NCBI RefSeq assembly: GCF_041929845.1 | Contig: NZ_JBHEEH010000015.1 | Location: 1-55,132, forward strand | Reading direction: 5' to 3' | From: Paenochrobactrum pullorum | GTDB lineage: Bacteria > Pseudomonadota > Alphaproteobacteria > Rhizobiales > Rhizobiaceae | DNA length: 55,132 bases | In this document: positions 1 to 7,665 of the stretch, piece by piece | Numbering within the stretch: the stretch's first letter is position 1 | How the letters are laid out: every line of letters starts with the position of its first letter | Made by a program: the position numbers and the translations under genes | Notes under the pieces: model-generated | What the model was told of the DNA's origin: nothing | The model's input: the letters and a program-made list of their open reading frames with translations, nothing else | Database searches by the model: none

Positions 1-188
1 AAGAGGCCGCTTACTTGGCTGTTATGTTCAAAGACAAGCACGCAAGCTTGACGGCTTGCCATGTGCTGATCAAAGAGTTGTGCCGCATAGGCCGCCTGAA
101 ACGGATAATCAAAACCAGCTGCCCGATGACTTTCACGCAGCAGGTGAATGCAAGCCATCTTGTCAGAGTGTGTTGCGTGCCGGATCAT
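1..188 (-). CDS. GNAT-like N-acetyltransferase, N-terminal part (runs off window)
   Basis: Partial gene: 62 codons are visible before the left edge. Its ATG at 188 shares one base with the stop of the upstream tail gene (TGATG), so it belongs to the late operon; it was found by direct translation. The N terminus starts MIRHATHSD, followed by an amphipathic LLRESHRAAGF helix, then VLVFEH and VSGLL strands. This beta1-alpha1-beta2-beta3 order is typical of GNAT acyltransferases, and small GNATs sit beside minor tail genes in Rhizobiales phages. The acetyl-CoA binding motif would lie outside the window, so the family call is provisional and the substrate is unknown. Confidence 0.6.
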   Translation of the reverse strand, partial: MIRHATHSDKMACIHLLRESHRAAGFDYPFQAAYAAQLFDQHMASRQACVLVFEHNSQVSGL

Positions 189-853
189 CAAAATAGCCCT
201 AAAAACTTCTTGCGCTTCTTCTGTGTTGGCACTTTGCCCTTTTCCGAGCCCCACCAGATTTCCCATTCGGTGGCCGTATCAGCATCGGCAAAGAAATCAT
301 CATACGGATCTCGCAGACGCTGTGTGGCATCTGATCTGGTATCGGGGTTGGAACGGGTAAATTCCTGCGTATGGCTGACACAGCTCAGCGTCACACCACC
401 TTCTTCACCCTCAGCCGGTGTTTTGATGTCTATCTTATCAACGAAGCCGACAAATCGGCATTCAGCAGGTGCCACCATTTGTTTGGTGCTCGGATCAAAC
501 AAACCGCGATAGACTTCAACCCGCGCTTGCTGGCAATCATAATCACGCACAATGCGCTCAACACGCTCATGCACCTGTGACAGCCGAATCCTGATCTCTT
601 GCACGGAAAGATTGGCAACCAGCGGGATATCGTCAATCACAACGAGACTGCCAGTTCCATACCAATCACGCGTGACAGGCAAGCCATTATCGGGATTGAT
701 GACAGCGGCAGAGACATTACCGACATCGGACCACAAACCTTCTGTCTGCTGGATGCCGCTCGAGCGATTACGGGCAACGATCCATAAGAAGTCACGCGCC
801 TCCAAGGCACGCGCTTCAAGCGCCGCCTGATTGGCCGCTGAAATATAACGCAT
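188..853 (-). CDS. Phage minor tail protein of unknown fold
   Basis: A 221-residue protein encoded directly after the preceding tail gene in the late operon. It lies downstream of the tape measure, where distal tail and baseplate-hub proteins are normally encoded. I recognise the type from Rhizobiales siphophages: an N-terminal segment, a central beta-rich part (GTGSLVVIDDIPLVANLSVQEIRIRLSQ, shortened here to its core VDDIPL-like strand), a CRFVGFVDKIDI strand and a basic, lysine-rich C terminus. No enzymatic motif is visible. A role at the tail tip, analogous to lambda gpL or GTA distal tail components, is inferred only from position. Confidence 0.75.
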   Translation of the reverse strand: MRYISAANQAALEARALEARDFLWIVARNRSSGIQQTEGLWSDVGNVSAAVINPDNGLPVTRDWYGTGSLVVIDDIPLVANLSVQEIRIRLSQVHERVERIVRDYDCQQARVEVYRGLFDPSTKQMVAPAECRFVGFVDKIDIKTPAEGEEGGVTLSCVSHTQEFTRSNPDTRSDATQRLRDPYDDFFADADTATEWEIWWGSEKGKVPTQKKRKKFLGLF

Positions 854-858
854 TATTC

Positions 859-1461
859 CTACCTGCTCTCTATCGCTTGAAATGTGATAGATCCACGACC
901 GGTTCCGAGTTCTGCGGTGCTGGTTAAGGTTTCTGGCACCATGATCATCTTACAGCTTGGCCGAACAATCTTTACCGGATCGTTGACTTTCGTCTCCGGC
1001 CATAAGTGAGGCCGGATTTCCAATTCGGAACCAACAGCAACAATTTGATGCAGGTTCCTCGTTCCAATCTGGATGAAATCACCAACCGTAAAGCTATATC
1101 CGGCTGGTACACCAGAAAAAGCCACTGCCTGCCGACCGGAGCCAAAGGCTGCCAGCTTCATATTTACAGTATTACCGATACCCTGCCCTTTAGGATAAGC
1201 AATCGGATAACATCGGCTTGTCGGTCGCCCTAAGAACTCTTGCAAGCCGCCCTCAAGCAACTTCAATCTTGCTCGCCATTGATCAAGCTCATTCGGACGC
1301 ATGTTGCGCGTCTGATAGGTCGCTATCCACAATGGCGAACCTAAGTTCTTAATCAGCGTCACACCTCCCGCTGTACGGCTTAATTCTTGCCGATATTTAA
1401 GGTCAAAATCAGTTGACCACCCAGGGAAAGTGACGAGGAAGTCAATTGGATATGTAACCAT
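859..1461 (-). CDS. Phage minor tail protein
   Basis: About 200 residues starting MVTYPIDFLVTFPGW. I place the start at the ATG at 1461, which overlaps the tape-measure stop as TGATG, rather than at the TTG just upstream; this gives the same one-base coupling as its neighbours. It contains no catalytic motif. Its slot immediately after the tape measure is where lambda gpM and the distal tail proteins of HK97-like phages are encoded, so a structural tail-tip role is likely. Confidence in the gene is high and in the precise role low. Confidence 0.75.
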   Translation of the reverse strand: MVTYPIDFLVTFPGWSTDFDLKYRQELSRTAGGVTLIKNLGSPLWIATYQTRNMRPNELDQWRARLKLLEGGLQEFLGRPTSRCYPIAYPKGQGIGNTVNMKLAAFGSGRQAVAFSGVPAGYSFTVGDFIQIGTRNLHQIVAVGSELEIRPHLWPETKVNDPVKIVRPSCKMIMVPETLTSTAELGTGRGSITFQAIESR

Positions 1462-4400
1462 CAACCCAAACTCACATTTGAATTCTGTGCTTTTCTGATT
1501 GTCTGGATAACCCGTGACGGCAACTCACTTTGCATCCTAGCCAGCTGCTTTTCCAATCGAGCAAGGCCTTCATTATCAGCTCCGCGAGCATCAATCTGGA
1601 TGGAGACCGGAGCAGATACAGAGCCACCACCGGCTGGCTGCGCTTTTAGGACAGGCATAGTCGGTGCTTTCAAGGCTGGCATCGCAACAGCACCACCAGC
1701 TGAATAGCCACGCATACCACGACGCATTGCCTCAACAGCAGCAACGCCACCCGCTCGGGCAACGTCCTTCTGCGACCAGACGACCTCGCCCTTGTGAACA
1801 ACGCCAGCAGGCTGATTAACGCCCCCCGCTCCGGTATAGCCGCCGTCTGCAAAGCCGATTGCTTTCATTGCCCCCGTGAGCCAACCGCCTGATGCTGTTG
1901 CGCCGTTAAACAGCTTATCAAAGGCGCTGTTTAAGATCATTTCAGCCAGCTTTTTAAGAATGCCTGACAAAGCATCCTGAAGGCTGCTCGCACCTGTCAC
2001 AGCATCAACAAAACCAGATTTGATAGTGTCCGCAAATTCAGCCGCTGCTCGCTCTGCATCGGATTGCGCCTCCTGAATCTTACGAAGCTCATCGGCTTGC
2101 CTTGCATAAGCTTCCGACACCGCATCAATAGACGATACCTGCTCAGGCGTAAGTTTGATATTCTCCCAATCCTTATCGCCTTTTTTACGAGCTTCTTCAC
2201 GCAGACGCGAAAGCACGTCTTGCTCTAATTCAAGAGCCGTGCGGCGCTTCTCCTGCTCAACAAATGTCAGGCCGGTGATTTTGGCTTCTTCAGCCAAAGC
2301 GGCAGTACGGTCTTTGACTTGCTGAGTGATTTGGAAGAAATAATCATCTTCTGTCTTTTTAGGCGCTTTTTCTTTCTTAGGCTTCTTACCTTCAGCTGAG
2401 CGGGCTGCATCTCCGGCTAATTGTGCAGCTGCTATTTCTTTAATTTGAGCTTCAGTTAGCTTGCGGCCATCCTTTATAGACTGCGCACGAACCTGAGCAA
2501 TTTTAGCCTCAAGATCATATTGCGCTTTGCCTAAAGCAGCTCTCTGCTTAGCGCTAGAAACATACTCACTATTGAGCTCACGCTCCTCAATCATAGTCTG
2601 GCGTGCGCGTGTGCGACCGCCGCGACTGAATGAAGATGAACCTTGTCCAGCTGCGCGAGCCATAGCCCCGCTAGCTTTTTCGGCCTCTTGATATAAGACT
2701 GACACCTTGCCAATCAGGCTATCAAGACCAATAAGAGTTGTGCTAAAACTGAGGCTACCTAGCGTTGCTAAAGCCGTCCGAGCATCGTCAGCACCTTCGC
2801 CTGTGTCGCGCAGCTTCGTGAGGGCATCCTCTAAGTTCCTGCGCTGCTCCGATGTTATGATCTCACGCTTTTCAAGTCGATCAAGATCGTCGATGACTGC
2901 ATTCAACTGCTCTTTAGCTGCGTCAAGTTCCGGCATCGCACCAAGCTGTGAGGCTCGGGCGTTAAGAGCCTCCATTTTCGCGGCTGTGCGATCAAGGTCA
3001 TCAGCGAGTTCTTTAACTGAATCGCTAACTGGCGTTGTTCGTAATGCGTCCATACGCTTACGGACTTCACCTGCAGTAATTTGCGTAGTCTGCAACAGAG
3101 TGATTAACTCTGATATTTCCTTTTTAGCCGCGGCATCAGCCTTATCATCCCATAATGAACCTCGGGCATCAGTTTGCAAAGCGTTAAGCTCATCGCCAGC
3201 GCCACCGAACTTACCACCTGTGCGTAGTCGCTCTATCTCGTCAGCTATAGATCTGATTTTCTGGGCTGCTTGGGCGTCGCCAAGCTTAATTATTGAATCT
3301 GCTGCATCATCAATGCCAGAGGCAGATTTTTTAGCGAGTAAACCAAGGCTAACTAGTTCTTTCTCGAACGCCTCAGACTTTCTAATTGCATCCGAAGTGT
3401 GCGATGAATACATCGCTAGGGAGCCAACGACAGCGCCGCCAATAACCATGCCAACTGGTCCAGCAGCGGCGCTTAATCCACCAAATGCAGTTGCTAACCC
3501 GCCCATAGTGCGCGCTGCCGCTAGTGTGCTAAGAAAACTCTTAAGAGCTGTGCCAGCAAGGCCAAGTGTGCGGATCATTTGCGCGAGAGAGCGGCCAACT
3601 AACACGCCAGCTAAGATCGCAGCGACCTGCAATCCTGCATCCGCCACTTTATCAAAATTATCAGCAATAATAATCAAAGCGTCAGCAATTTTAGCTGAAA
3701 CACCAGTCGCACTATCGGCATTACCAACATACTCAAGCAAAGCATTATTTAAGAGCGTGAAGCCATCACCAATTGTAGCGGGCATAGATTCCGCTTCTTT
3801 GCGCAACTTCTCCATCTGGCTGGAAAGGGCATCCACCATCACACGACCAGTAATCTTGCCTTCGGCTCCAAGCTTGCGTAATCCGCCCACCGTCGTACCA
3901 AGGCCAGCAGCCAATGCCTCAGCAACTCGACCGCCATCAGCAAGAATAGTGTTGAGGTTTTGGCCTTGCAGCTTGCCCAAGCCCATTGCTTTAGCGAGTG
4001 CGTCTTGAACCCGTGCGGCTTTATCGCCCTTAGCACCAGAGACAACCAGTGCGTTGTTAAGCGCCTCTGTATAATCAAGAGACTGATCAGTGCTGTAACC
4101 CAACTCTTGTAGGGCTGTACTGTTCGCAAGGTAGCTTTCCGTGGTTAAACTTAGGTCTGAATAGGTACGTCTGGCCATAGTGCCCAGACGATCCATCACC
4201 TCGACACCCTTTTCTTGACTACCAACAGCAAGGTTGACGCGAGACGTTAAGTCCGTCCATGTGTCCGTCAACTTGCGTAGTTCATTCACACCAAGAGCAG
4301 CGCCGACACCAGCAACTCCTGCCTTCAGCCCATTGAAAGACCTCGAAAAAATACCGTCCAGTTTTTTATTCATCTGAAGTGCACGGCGCTCAATTGCATT

Positions 4401-4502
4401 GAATTGCTTGTTCGCCACGCCTTGCTGACGCGCCAATGATTTCTCAAAGCTTTTAAAGTCAGCGGAAAGCTGGACAACCAGCTTTTCAATGTCTGTTGCC
4501 AT
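1461..4502 (-). CDS. Phage tail tape measure protein
   Basis: 1013 residues, by far the longest late gene. The N-terminal 250 residues match the tape-measure domain (LTDTWTDLTSRVNLAVGS, then GDKAARVQDALAKAMGLGKLQ and GKITGRVMVDALSSQ). Residues about 275-365 contain hydrophobic, glycine/alanine-rich segments that can insert in membranes. The rest is mostly charged helix with strong coiled-coil character, ending in a Gly-rich segment with FADGGYTGAGG typical of the C-terminal part of these proteins. The protein sets tail length during assembly and is ejected at infection. An accessory cassette separates it from the tail chaperone genes at 7.4-8.0 kb, which it would normally follow directly. Confidence 0.95.
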   Translation of the reverse strand: MATDIEKLVVQLSADFKSFEKSLARQQGVANKQFNAIERRALQMNKKLDGIFSRSFNGLKAGVAGVGAALGVNELRKLTDTWTDLTSRVNLAVGSQEKGVEVMDRLGTMARRTYSDLSLTTESYLANSTALQELGYSTDQSLDYTEALNNALVVSGAKGDKAARVQDALAKAMGLGKLQGQNLNTILADGGRVAEALAAGLGTTVGGLRKLGAEGKITGRVMVDALSSQMEKLRKEAESMPATIGDGFTLLNNALLEYVGNADSATGVSAKIADALIIIADNFDKVADAGLQVAAILAGVLVGRSLAQMIRTLGLAGTALKSFLSTLAAARTMGGLATAFGGLSAAAGPVGMVIGGAVVGSLAMYSSHTSDAIRKSEAFEKELVSLGLLAKKSASGIDDAADSIIKLGDAQAAQKIRSIADEIERLRTGGKFGGAGDELNALQTDARGSLWDDKADAAAKKEISELITLLQTTQITAGEVRKRMDALRTTPVSDSVKELADDLDRTAAKMEALNARASQLGAMPELDAAKEQLNAVIDDLDRLEKREIITSEQRRNLEDALTKLRDTGEGADDARTALATLGSLSFSTTLIGLDSLIGKVSVLYQEAEKASGAMARAAGQGSSSFSRGGRTRARQTMIEERELNSEYVSSAKQRAALGKAQYDLEAKIAQVRAQSIKDGRKLTEAQIKEIAAAQLAGDAARSAEGKKPKKEKAPKKTEDDYFFQITQQVKDRTAALAEEAKITGLTFVEQEKRRTALELEQDVLSRLREEARKKGDKDWENIKLTPEQVSSIDAVSEAYARQADELRKIQEAQSDAERAAAEFADTIKSGFVDAVTGASSLQDALSGILKKLAEMILNSAFDKLFNGATASGGWLTGAMKAIGFADGGYTGAGGVNQPAGVVHKGEVVWSQKDVARAGGVAAVEAMRRGMRGYSAGGAVAMPALKAPTMPVLKAQPAGGGSVSAPVSIQIDARGADNEGLARLEKQLARMQSELPSRVIQTIRKAQNSNVSLG

Positions 4503-4518
4503 ACGCTACAATGTCCTG

Positions 4519-4552
4519 ATAAGAAAAAAGCCCGCGTTGGCGAGCTTTGGAG
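4519..4552 (-). terminator. Hairpin with T tract upstream of the tape measure gene
   Basis: On the minus strand AAGCTCGC and GCGGGCTT flank a short CAAC loop and are followed by a run of T (one mismatch in the stem). It lies between the antirepressor-like gene and the tape measure and could end antirepressor transcripts. If so, late transcription coming from the capsid genes must read through it, or the tape measure needs its own promoter. Confidence 0.45.
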
Positions 4553-4557
4553 GTGGG

Positions 4558-4770
4558 ATGAGATTTTTAATCGGTGCGGCTTGCGTCGCCGTCATAGCCT
4601 TCGTTGGCTATTATTTTTGGGACAGCAAGAACGCTCGGCAGGAGTATGCCGCTTCATGCAATTCCATGATTCAAAATGGCGCGCCAAATGAAACGGCTAG
4701 TGACAAACGCTTGGCGAAGAAACGGTTGCAAGATTGTATCAATTTTATTGAAACCGGCAAACTACCCTAG
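4558..4770 (+). CDS. Small single-pass membrane protein
   Basis: 70 residues, read from the ATG at 4558, which has a GGAGGTGGG ribosome binding site directly in front; a longer in-frame start at 4489 has none. Residues about 3-22 (FLIGAACVAVIAFVGYYFW) form one transmembrane helix or signal anchor, followed by a charged tail with two cysteines about 30 residues apart. It points opposite to the tape measure and overlaps the 3' end of the convergent antirepressor-like gene by nine bases. It is part of the accessory cassette set into the tail operon. Function unknown. Confidence 0.55.
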   Translation: MRFLIGAACVAVIAFVGYYFWDSKNARQEYAASCNSMIQNGAPNETASDKRLAKKRLQDCINFIETGKLP

Positions 4771-5712
4771 TTGCCTTGCCTTACGCGCCCAATAATCAAC
4801 GCCGTGATAGCTACAGCCGACTTTTTCAGCGATTTGAGTCTTACTGAGACCGGTGCCAAGTAAGGCTAAGATTTTATCACGGTAAGGCGCAGATTGATTT
4901 GGATGTCCAATAATTACGGCCATCCTTTTTACTGGTTCATGTTCAATTTGCATCGGCTGCATTGCAGTGGACTGCATTGCAATGGATTGGCCTTGTTCAA
5001 TAACCATGCCAAGTACGGCCACGCCATTTTGCATTATTCTGCCGCATGGCGACCGATAGCGCTCTCCTAACGCAAATCTCTCACCCATTGGCTTGTAATC
5101 ACTGGTTGTGGGCTCAACGTATTCTATTTTGATTACACCATCGTGTCCGAGCGTCACTGCCCTGCCAGCACCATCAAACTTATGGATATCGACAAAAACC
5201 GATTCCCCATTAATCACCATTGCGCACATATCCGGCATCTTAGGCTGAATTTTATCTGCTACGGCTTCTAGGCGGCTTGCGGTGCGGGATAGTTTAATTG
5301 CGGTATCGACTGGTGTAGATGTGCGGCGTTTGTGTTTGCGTACTTCAATTGGTTTTTCGATTCTACCGCGACGGTATTCCATGAACGCAGTAATTATTTG
5401 ATGGCGAACTTCTGGCGCCTTGGGTGCATCTGAACGTACAGCTGCTAAAATGCTTTGCCCCTCGTTGAGCCAAACAACTTGGCTTGGCCTCCCGCCCTTT
5501 TTAGTAGTTTCGTCCACTGTGGACGAAACCTCACCGTACCTTTGAAATTCTTCAATGTTCCGCTCTACAAGATGGCGTAACTTATGATGCTGCTTCATGC
5601 CTAATACAAAAGCTAAACGCTTGTGGCTAACTCTCTCTTCATCGTCTTTGACAAGACTAATATCTGCAACAGTAATTGAATCTATGTTATTGATTCTGAC
5701 AGCTTGTTCCAT
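4762..5712 (-). CDS. Phage antirepressor-like regulatory protein
   Basis: About 316 residues from the ATG at 5712 (MEQAVRINNIDS); upstream in-frame codons would run through the promoter and hairpin region, so this start is preferred. The N-terminal 140 residues have the SHKRLAFVLGM, RHLVERNIEE, GRPSQVVWLNEGQ and EVRHQIITAFMEYRRG pattern of phage antirepressor/Rha-type regulatory domains. The last 50 residues (YRDKILALLGTGLSKTQIAEKVGCSYHGV) form a helix-turn-helix. It is transcribed from a promoter overlapped by an 18-bp palindrome and is divergent from a ribbon-helix-helix gene, an arrangement reminiscent of the P22 immI region (arc/mnt/ant). Antirepressor activity is inferred from domain type and context. 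Confidence 0.7.
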   Translation of the reverse strand: MEQAVRINNIDSITVADISLVKDDEERVSHKRLAFVLGMKQHHKLRHLVERNIEEFQRYGEVSSTVDETTKKGGRPSQVVWLNEGQSILAAVRSDAPKAPEVRHQIITAFMEYRRGRIEKPIEVRKHKRRTSTPVDTAIKLSRTASRLEAVADKIQPKMPDMCAMVINGESVFVDIHKFDGAGRAVTLGHDGVIKIEYVEPTTSDYKPMGERFALGERYRSPCGRIMQNGVAVLGMVIEQGQSIAMQSTAMQPMQIEHEPVKRMAVIIGHPNQSAPYRDKILALLGTGLSKTQIAEKVGCSYHGVDYWARKARQLG

Positions 5713-5737
5713 AGGGTGCAATCCTTGGTTCGGGTTA

Positions 5738-5772
5738 GGCCAGAACAAATACTCGCAATATTTGTTTTGGCC
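5738..5772 (-). promoter_or_regulatory. Long inverted repeat in the antirepressor leader
   Basis: Two 14-base arms (GGCCAGAACAAATA and TATTTGTTTTGGCC, one mismatch) flank a seven-base loop. It lies between the inferred transcription start and the ATG at 5712, so the antirepressor mRNA would begin with this hairpin. It could be a second operator, a translation-control hairpin or an RNA-stability element. No T run follows it. Confidence 0.6.
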
Positions 5773-5775
5773 GAC

Positions 5776-5811
5776 ACCATGTATATACATGGTATATTGC
5801 AAGACTGTCAA
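5776..5811 (-). promoter_or_regulatory. Antirepressor promoter overlapped by an 18-bp palindromic operator
   Basis: On the minus strand TTGACA at 5811-5806 is followed after 18 bases by TATATA at 5787-5782. The -10 sits inside a perfect 18-base palindrome at 5776-5793 with halves ACCATGTAT and ATACATGGT. A dimer or tetramer bound here would block the promoter. The small ribbon-helix-helix gene next to it is the obvious candidate ligand. Confidence 0.65.
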
Positions 5812-5831
5812 TACATGCTATACACTCAGGC

Positions 5832-5996
5832 ATGGCACTTATTAATGATAAACAAATCCAAATGCGCGCATCCGAAGAGTTTATTCGGTCAATTGACGAT
5901 TGGCGCCGTAAACAACCCGACCTTCCAGCTCGCGCAGAAGCAATCAGGCGCTTAATCGAACTTGGACTTAAGTACGATAAAGAGAATAAGGGCTAG
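5832..5996 (+). CDS. Ribbon-helix-helix (Arc/CopG-like) transcriptional regulator
   Basis: 54 residues starting MALINDKQIQMRASEEF, found by direct translation. The pattern of a short beta strand (KQIQMRAS), helix A (EEFIRSIDDWRRKQ) and helix B (ARAEAIRRLIELGL) is that of minimal ribbon-helix-helix repressors such as Arc and Mnt. It reads away from the antirepressor-like gene across an intergenic gap of about 120 bases holding the palindrome. A plus-strand promoter (TTGCAA at 5797, TATACA at 5819) would start RNA almost at the ATG, suggesting a leaderless transcript. It probably represses the divergent antirepressor and possibly itself; that is inference from fold and placement. Confidence 0.75.
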   Translation: MALINDKQIQMRASEEFIRSIDDWRRKQPDLPARAEAIRRLIELGLKYDKENKG

Positions 5997-6075
5997 ACAC
6001 TTTTATAGTATATTTACTCTCATCTATACTACTTGATACACAGCCATAAAACATGGCATACCCTCACCGTTATAA

Positions 6076-6621
6076 ATGGCGGGGAAAGTAGTGGCTTATT
6101 TTAAGAAAAAAAATTATAGGGGCACCACCTATAGCTTAGATCACTTAGATCCGTTTGCATTTGTGATTTCAGAGAATGAAGTCGAATTTCGGATATGGGT
6201 AGAATTTAGCTGTCATTGCTTCACTGAAGAAAAACAAGTCTGGCACGCCCCTGACACCATCTACCAGCATGAAAATGAAATAAGGGCTTTTTGCACTCAA
6301 AGGCACAATTACTCTCGTAGACTTCCAGCATTAACTAGAAGTATAAATGAACGATCAGTGTACTTCGGCGAAGAGTATAATTTCTTCTCAATAAGTAATA
6401 CTGATTTACGAGGCAATGGCCCACCGTATTTAATTTTCTTTGACGTTTATAAGTCACACAACAAAAAGAAGGGGAACGCCATTCTAAAAATACGTAGCGC
6501 CTACATAAAACCAAATATGACTGAAAGGGCAGCTCCCGTGTCGTTTTTCGATTTAGTTCAGTCAAAACTTAACAAAACGTCTTTAACACCAGGAAGAAGA
6601 GTAGTCATAAAAAGAGAATAG
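6076..6621 (+). CDS. Prophage-associated protein of unknown function
   Basis: Up to 181 residues. The GTG at 6091 has a GGGGAAAG site in front and may be the real start, 15 bases inside the ATG. The sequence has a FRIWVEFSCHCFTEE segment, a central VYFGEEYNFFSI strand, PYLIFFDVYKS and a C-terminal SAYIKPN stretch. I recognise similar proteins as scattered accessory genes of prophages, without any known function. It has no membrane segment and no nuclease motif I can identify. It is AT-rich relative to the tail genes and follows the ribbon-helix-helix gene in the same direction, as an accessory cargo gene would. Confidence 0.65.
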   Translation: MAGKVVAYFKKKNYRGTTYSLDHLDPFAFVISENEVEFRIWVEFSCHCFTEEKQVWHAPDTIYQHENEIRAFCTQRHNYSRRLPALTRSINERSVYFGEEYNFFSISNTDLRGNGPPYLIFFDVYKSHNKKKGNAILKIRSAYIKPNMTERAAPVSFFDLVQSKLNKTSLTPGRRVVIKRE

Positions 6622-6991
6622 CCCCCTCAGGAGCTATTTCTGAACCATCAAGTGGTTCTCGTGATTCTATCCACCTTGCGCCCTCCCAGAGGGACTACCA
6701 TTTCTAGTAGCGCAACAGTTCCTATTGCTTTTCAGCTCAATCACCCAGGTTCTGTATAGACATATAACTACCAAGTCTCGAAAAACTAGTCAACGAAAAA
6801 ATGGCACATAAAAAATTATACAGCCTAGATAAAAAATACTTCCCTGTTTTTCAATCCGGCTCCGTCAATATGTCTTTCATTCTTCTCTGTGGTTACAACT
6901 ACATCCGACTTCCCGCTCATACCTTAGTCTCTCTCCCACCCGTTAAACGACTCGCGTCATATGGAGGCGTTAACAAGTGGGAGAAATTAAT
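6622..6991. other. AT-rich intergenic region between two accessory genes
   Basis: No convincing gene. A weak hairpin just after the 181-codon gene (AATAGC near 6617 and GCTATT near 6634) may terminate it. Hexamers resembling TATAGA near 6757 could belong to a promoter for the downstream Cas2-like gene, but no clear -35 accompanies them. An open frame at 6801-7022 has no ribosome site and overlaps the next gene; I do not accept it. Confidence 0.4.
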
Positions 6992-7294
6992 ATGGCTACT
7001 TATGCGATTAGCTTTAATTTAAAATACGACGACAGTTACTCTACCCGGTATGACAGCTTTATGAAGGCGATCCGGTCGTTCCCAACGGTGTGGGAAGAAA
7101 CGACATCATTTGCATTAGTTGAAAGTAGCCGGTCTCTGGAAGAGGTAGAGAGACTTCTCTATTTAACAGACTTCAGTGTTTCCAAAGACAAAATGCTGGT
7201 CATTAACGTTACAAGCGATGCTTGCATTGCAAGAGGAAAAATCGACTATCCCTCAACCTTACGCAAATTAATGCCCTCTATCGTCATCAAATAA
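6992..7294 (+). CDS. Cas2/VapD/SinR-fold-like small protein
   Basis: 100 residues from the ATG at 6992, preceded by GGGAGAA. The sequence begins ATYAISFNLKYDD, continues with YDSFMKAIRSF, FALVESSRSLEEVERLL and ends in a KDKMLVINVT strand. This beta-alpha-beta-beta-alpha-beta order with a leading YxISFxL strand is the ferredoxin-like fold shared by Cas2, VapD and SinR-like proteins. I see no CRISPR repeats or other cas genes, so it is not an adaptation Cas2. A toxin, RNase or regulatory role is possible. It is the last gene of the rightward accessory cassette. Confidence 0.6.
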   Translation: MATYAISFNLKYDDSYSTRYDSFMKAIRSFPTVWEETTSFALVESSRSLEEVERLLYLTDFSVSKDKMLVINVTSDACIARGKIDYPSTLRKLMPSIVIK

Positions 7295-7308
7295 TAGGGA
7301 AGTAGCTC

Positions 7309-7332
7309 TGGTGTACCTGCACCGGTACACCA
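7309..7332. terminator. Perfect stem-loop between convergent accessory and tail genes
   Basis: GGTGTACC and GGTACACC flank the loop TGCACC, extended by one outer T-A pair. It lies 15 bases after the Cas2-like gene and before the end of the converging tail chaperone gene. A run of four T shortly after on the plus strand would fit a weak terminator; it could equally be an operator. Confidence 0.45.
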
Positions 7333-7410
7333 AGCAATTTTGCAAAGCGCATCACAAGATTGAGGCGTAGTCTCTTAATATTCATCACATCATCCTTTCC
7401 CAAACATTGG

Positions 7411-7665
7411 TTACTCCCCCAGCCACTCCCAAAGTTCGTCTTTTTCTTTGGTTGATAAACCCTGTTTATCTTCGGGCGTATTCGCTTTTACATAACCATC
7501 AACAGCGGCCATAAACTGCCACATGGACATTTGCCGGACCTGCTGGGGCGAGAAGCCTAAAGCTGCTCCGTTTCCATAGACGGCGGCAAATCTGATTTTT
7601 CCATTGGGGAGGCAGTCGAGTTGCTCTCCGTCTGACTTGCCGCTGGCGGCTCCCCCACTGGTTCC
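7411..7665 (-). CDS. Tail assembly chaperone, second frame (likely -1 frameshift product)
   Basis: This frame is open from 7665 to the TAA at 7413-7411 and overlaps the end of the first chaperone in the -1 frame. Its readable part FAAVYGNGAALGFSPQQV, then MSMWQFMAAVDGYV and a WEWLGE terminus, matches the small protein that follows GTA-type chaperones in Rhizobiales phages. Two runs could allow slippage: GTGGGGGAG at 7658-7650 and GGAAAAATC at 7602-7594, neither a textbook heptamer. An independent start at the ATG near 7530 with AGGT upstream would give about 40 residues. The start given here is the limit of the open frame, not a demonstrated initiation site. Confidence 0.6.
   Translation of the reverse strand, partial: GTSGGAASGKSDGEQLDCLPNGKIRFAAVYGNGAALGFSPQQVRQMSMWQFMAAVDGYVKANTPEDKQGLSTKEKDELWEWLGE

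Noticed and set aside
2707..4008. 433-codon open frame antisense to the tape measure gene
   Set aside because: Composition is a Ser/Ala/Pro/Arg-rich mirror of the Ala-rich tape measure; no ribosome site and no domain. A shadow frame.
6801..7022. 73-codon frame before the Cas2-like gene
   Set aside because: No ribosome site; overlaps the well-supported start at 6992 in another frame.
6992..7294. CRISPR adaptation module
   Set aside because: Only a Cas2-like fold is seen; no repeats with regular spacing and no cas1 or effector gene anywhere in the window.
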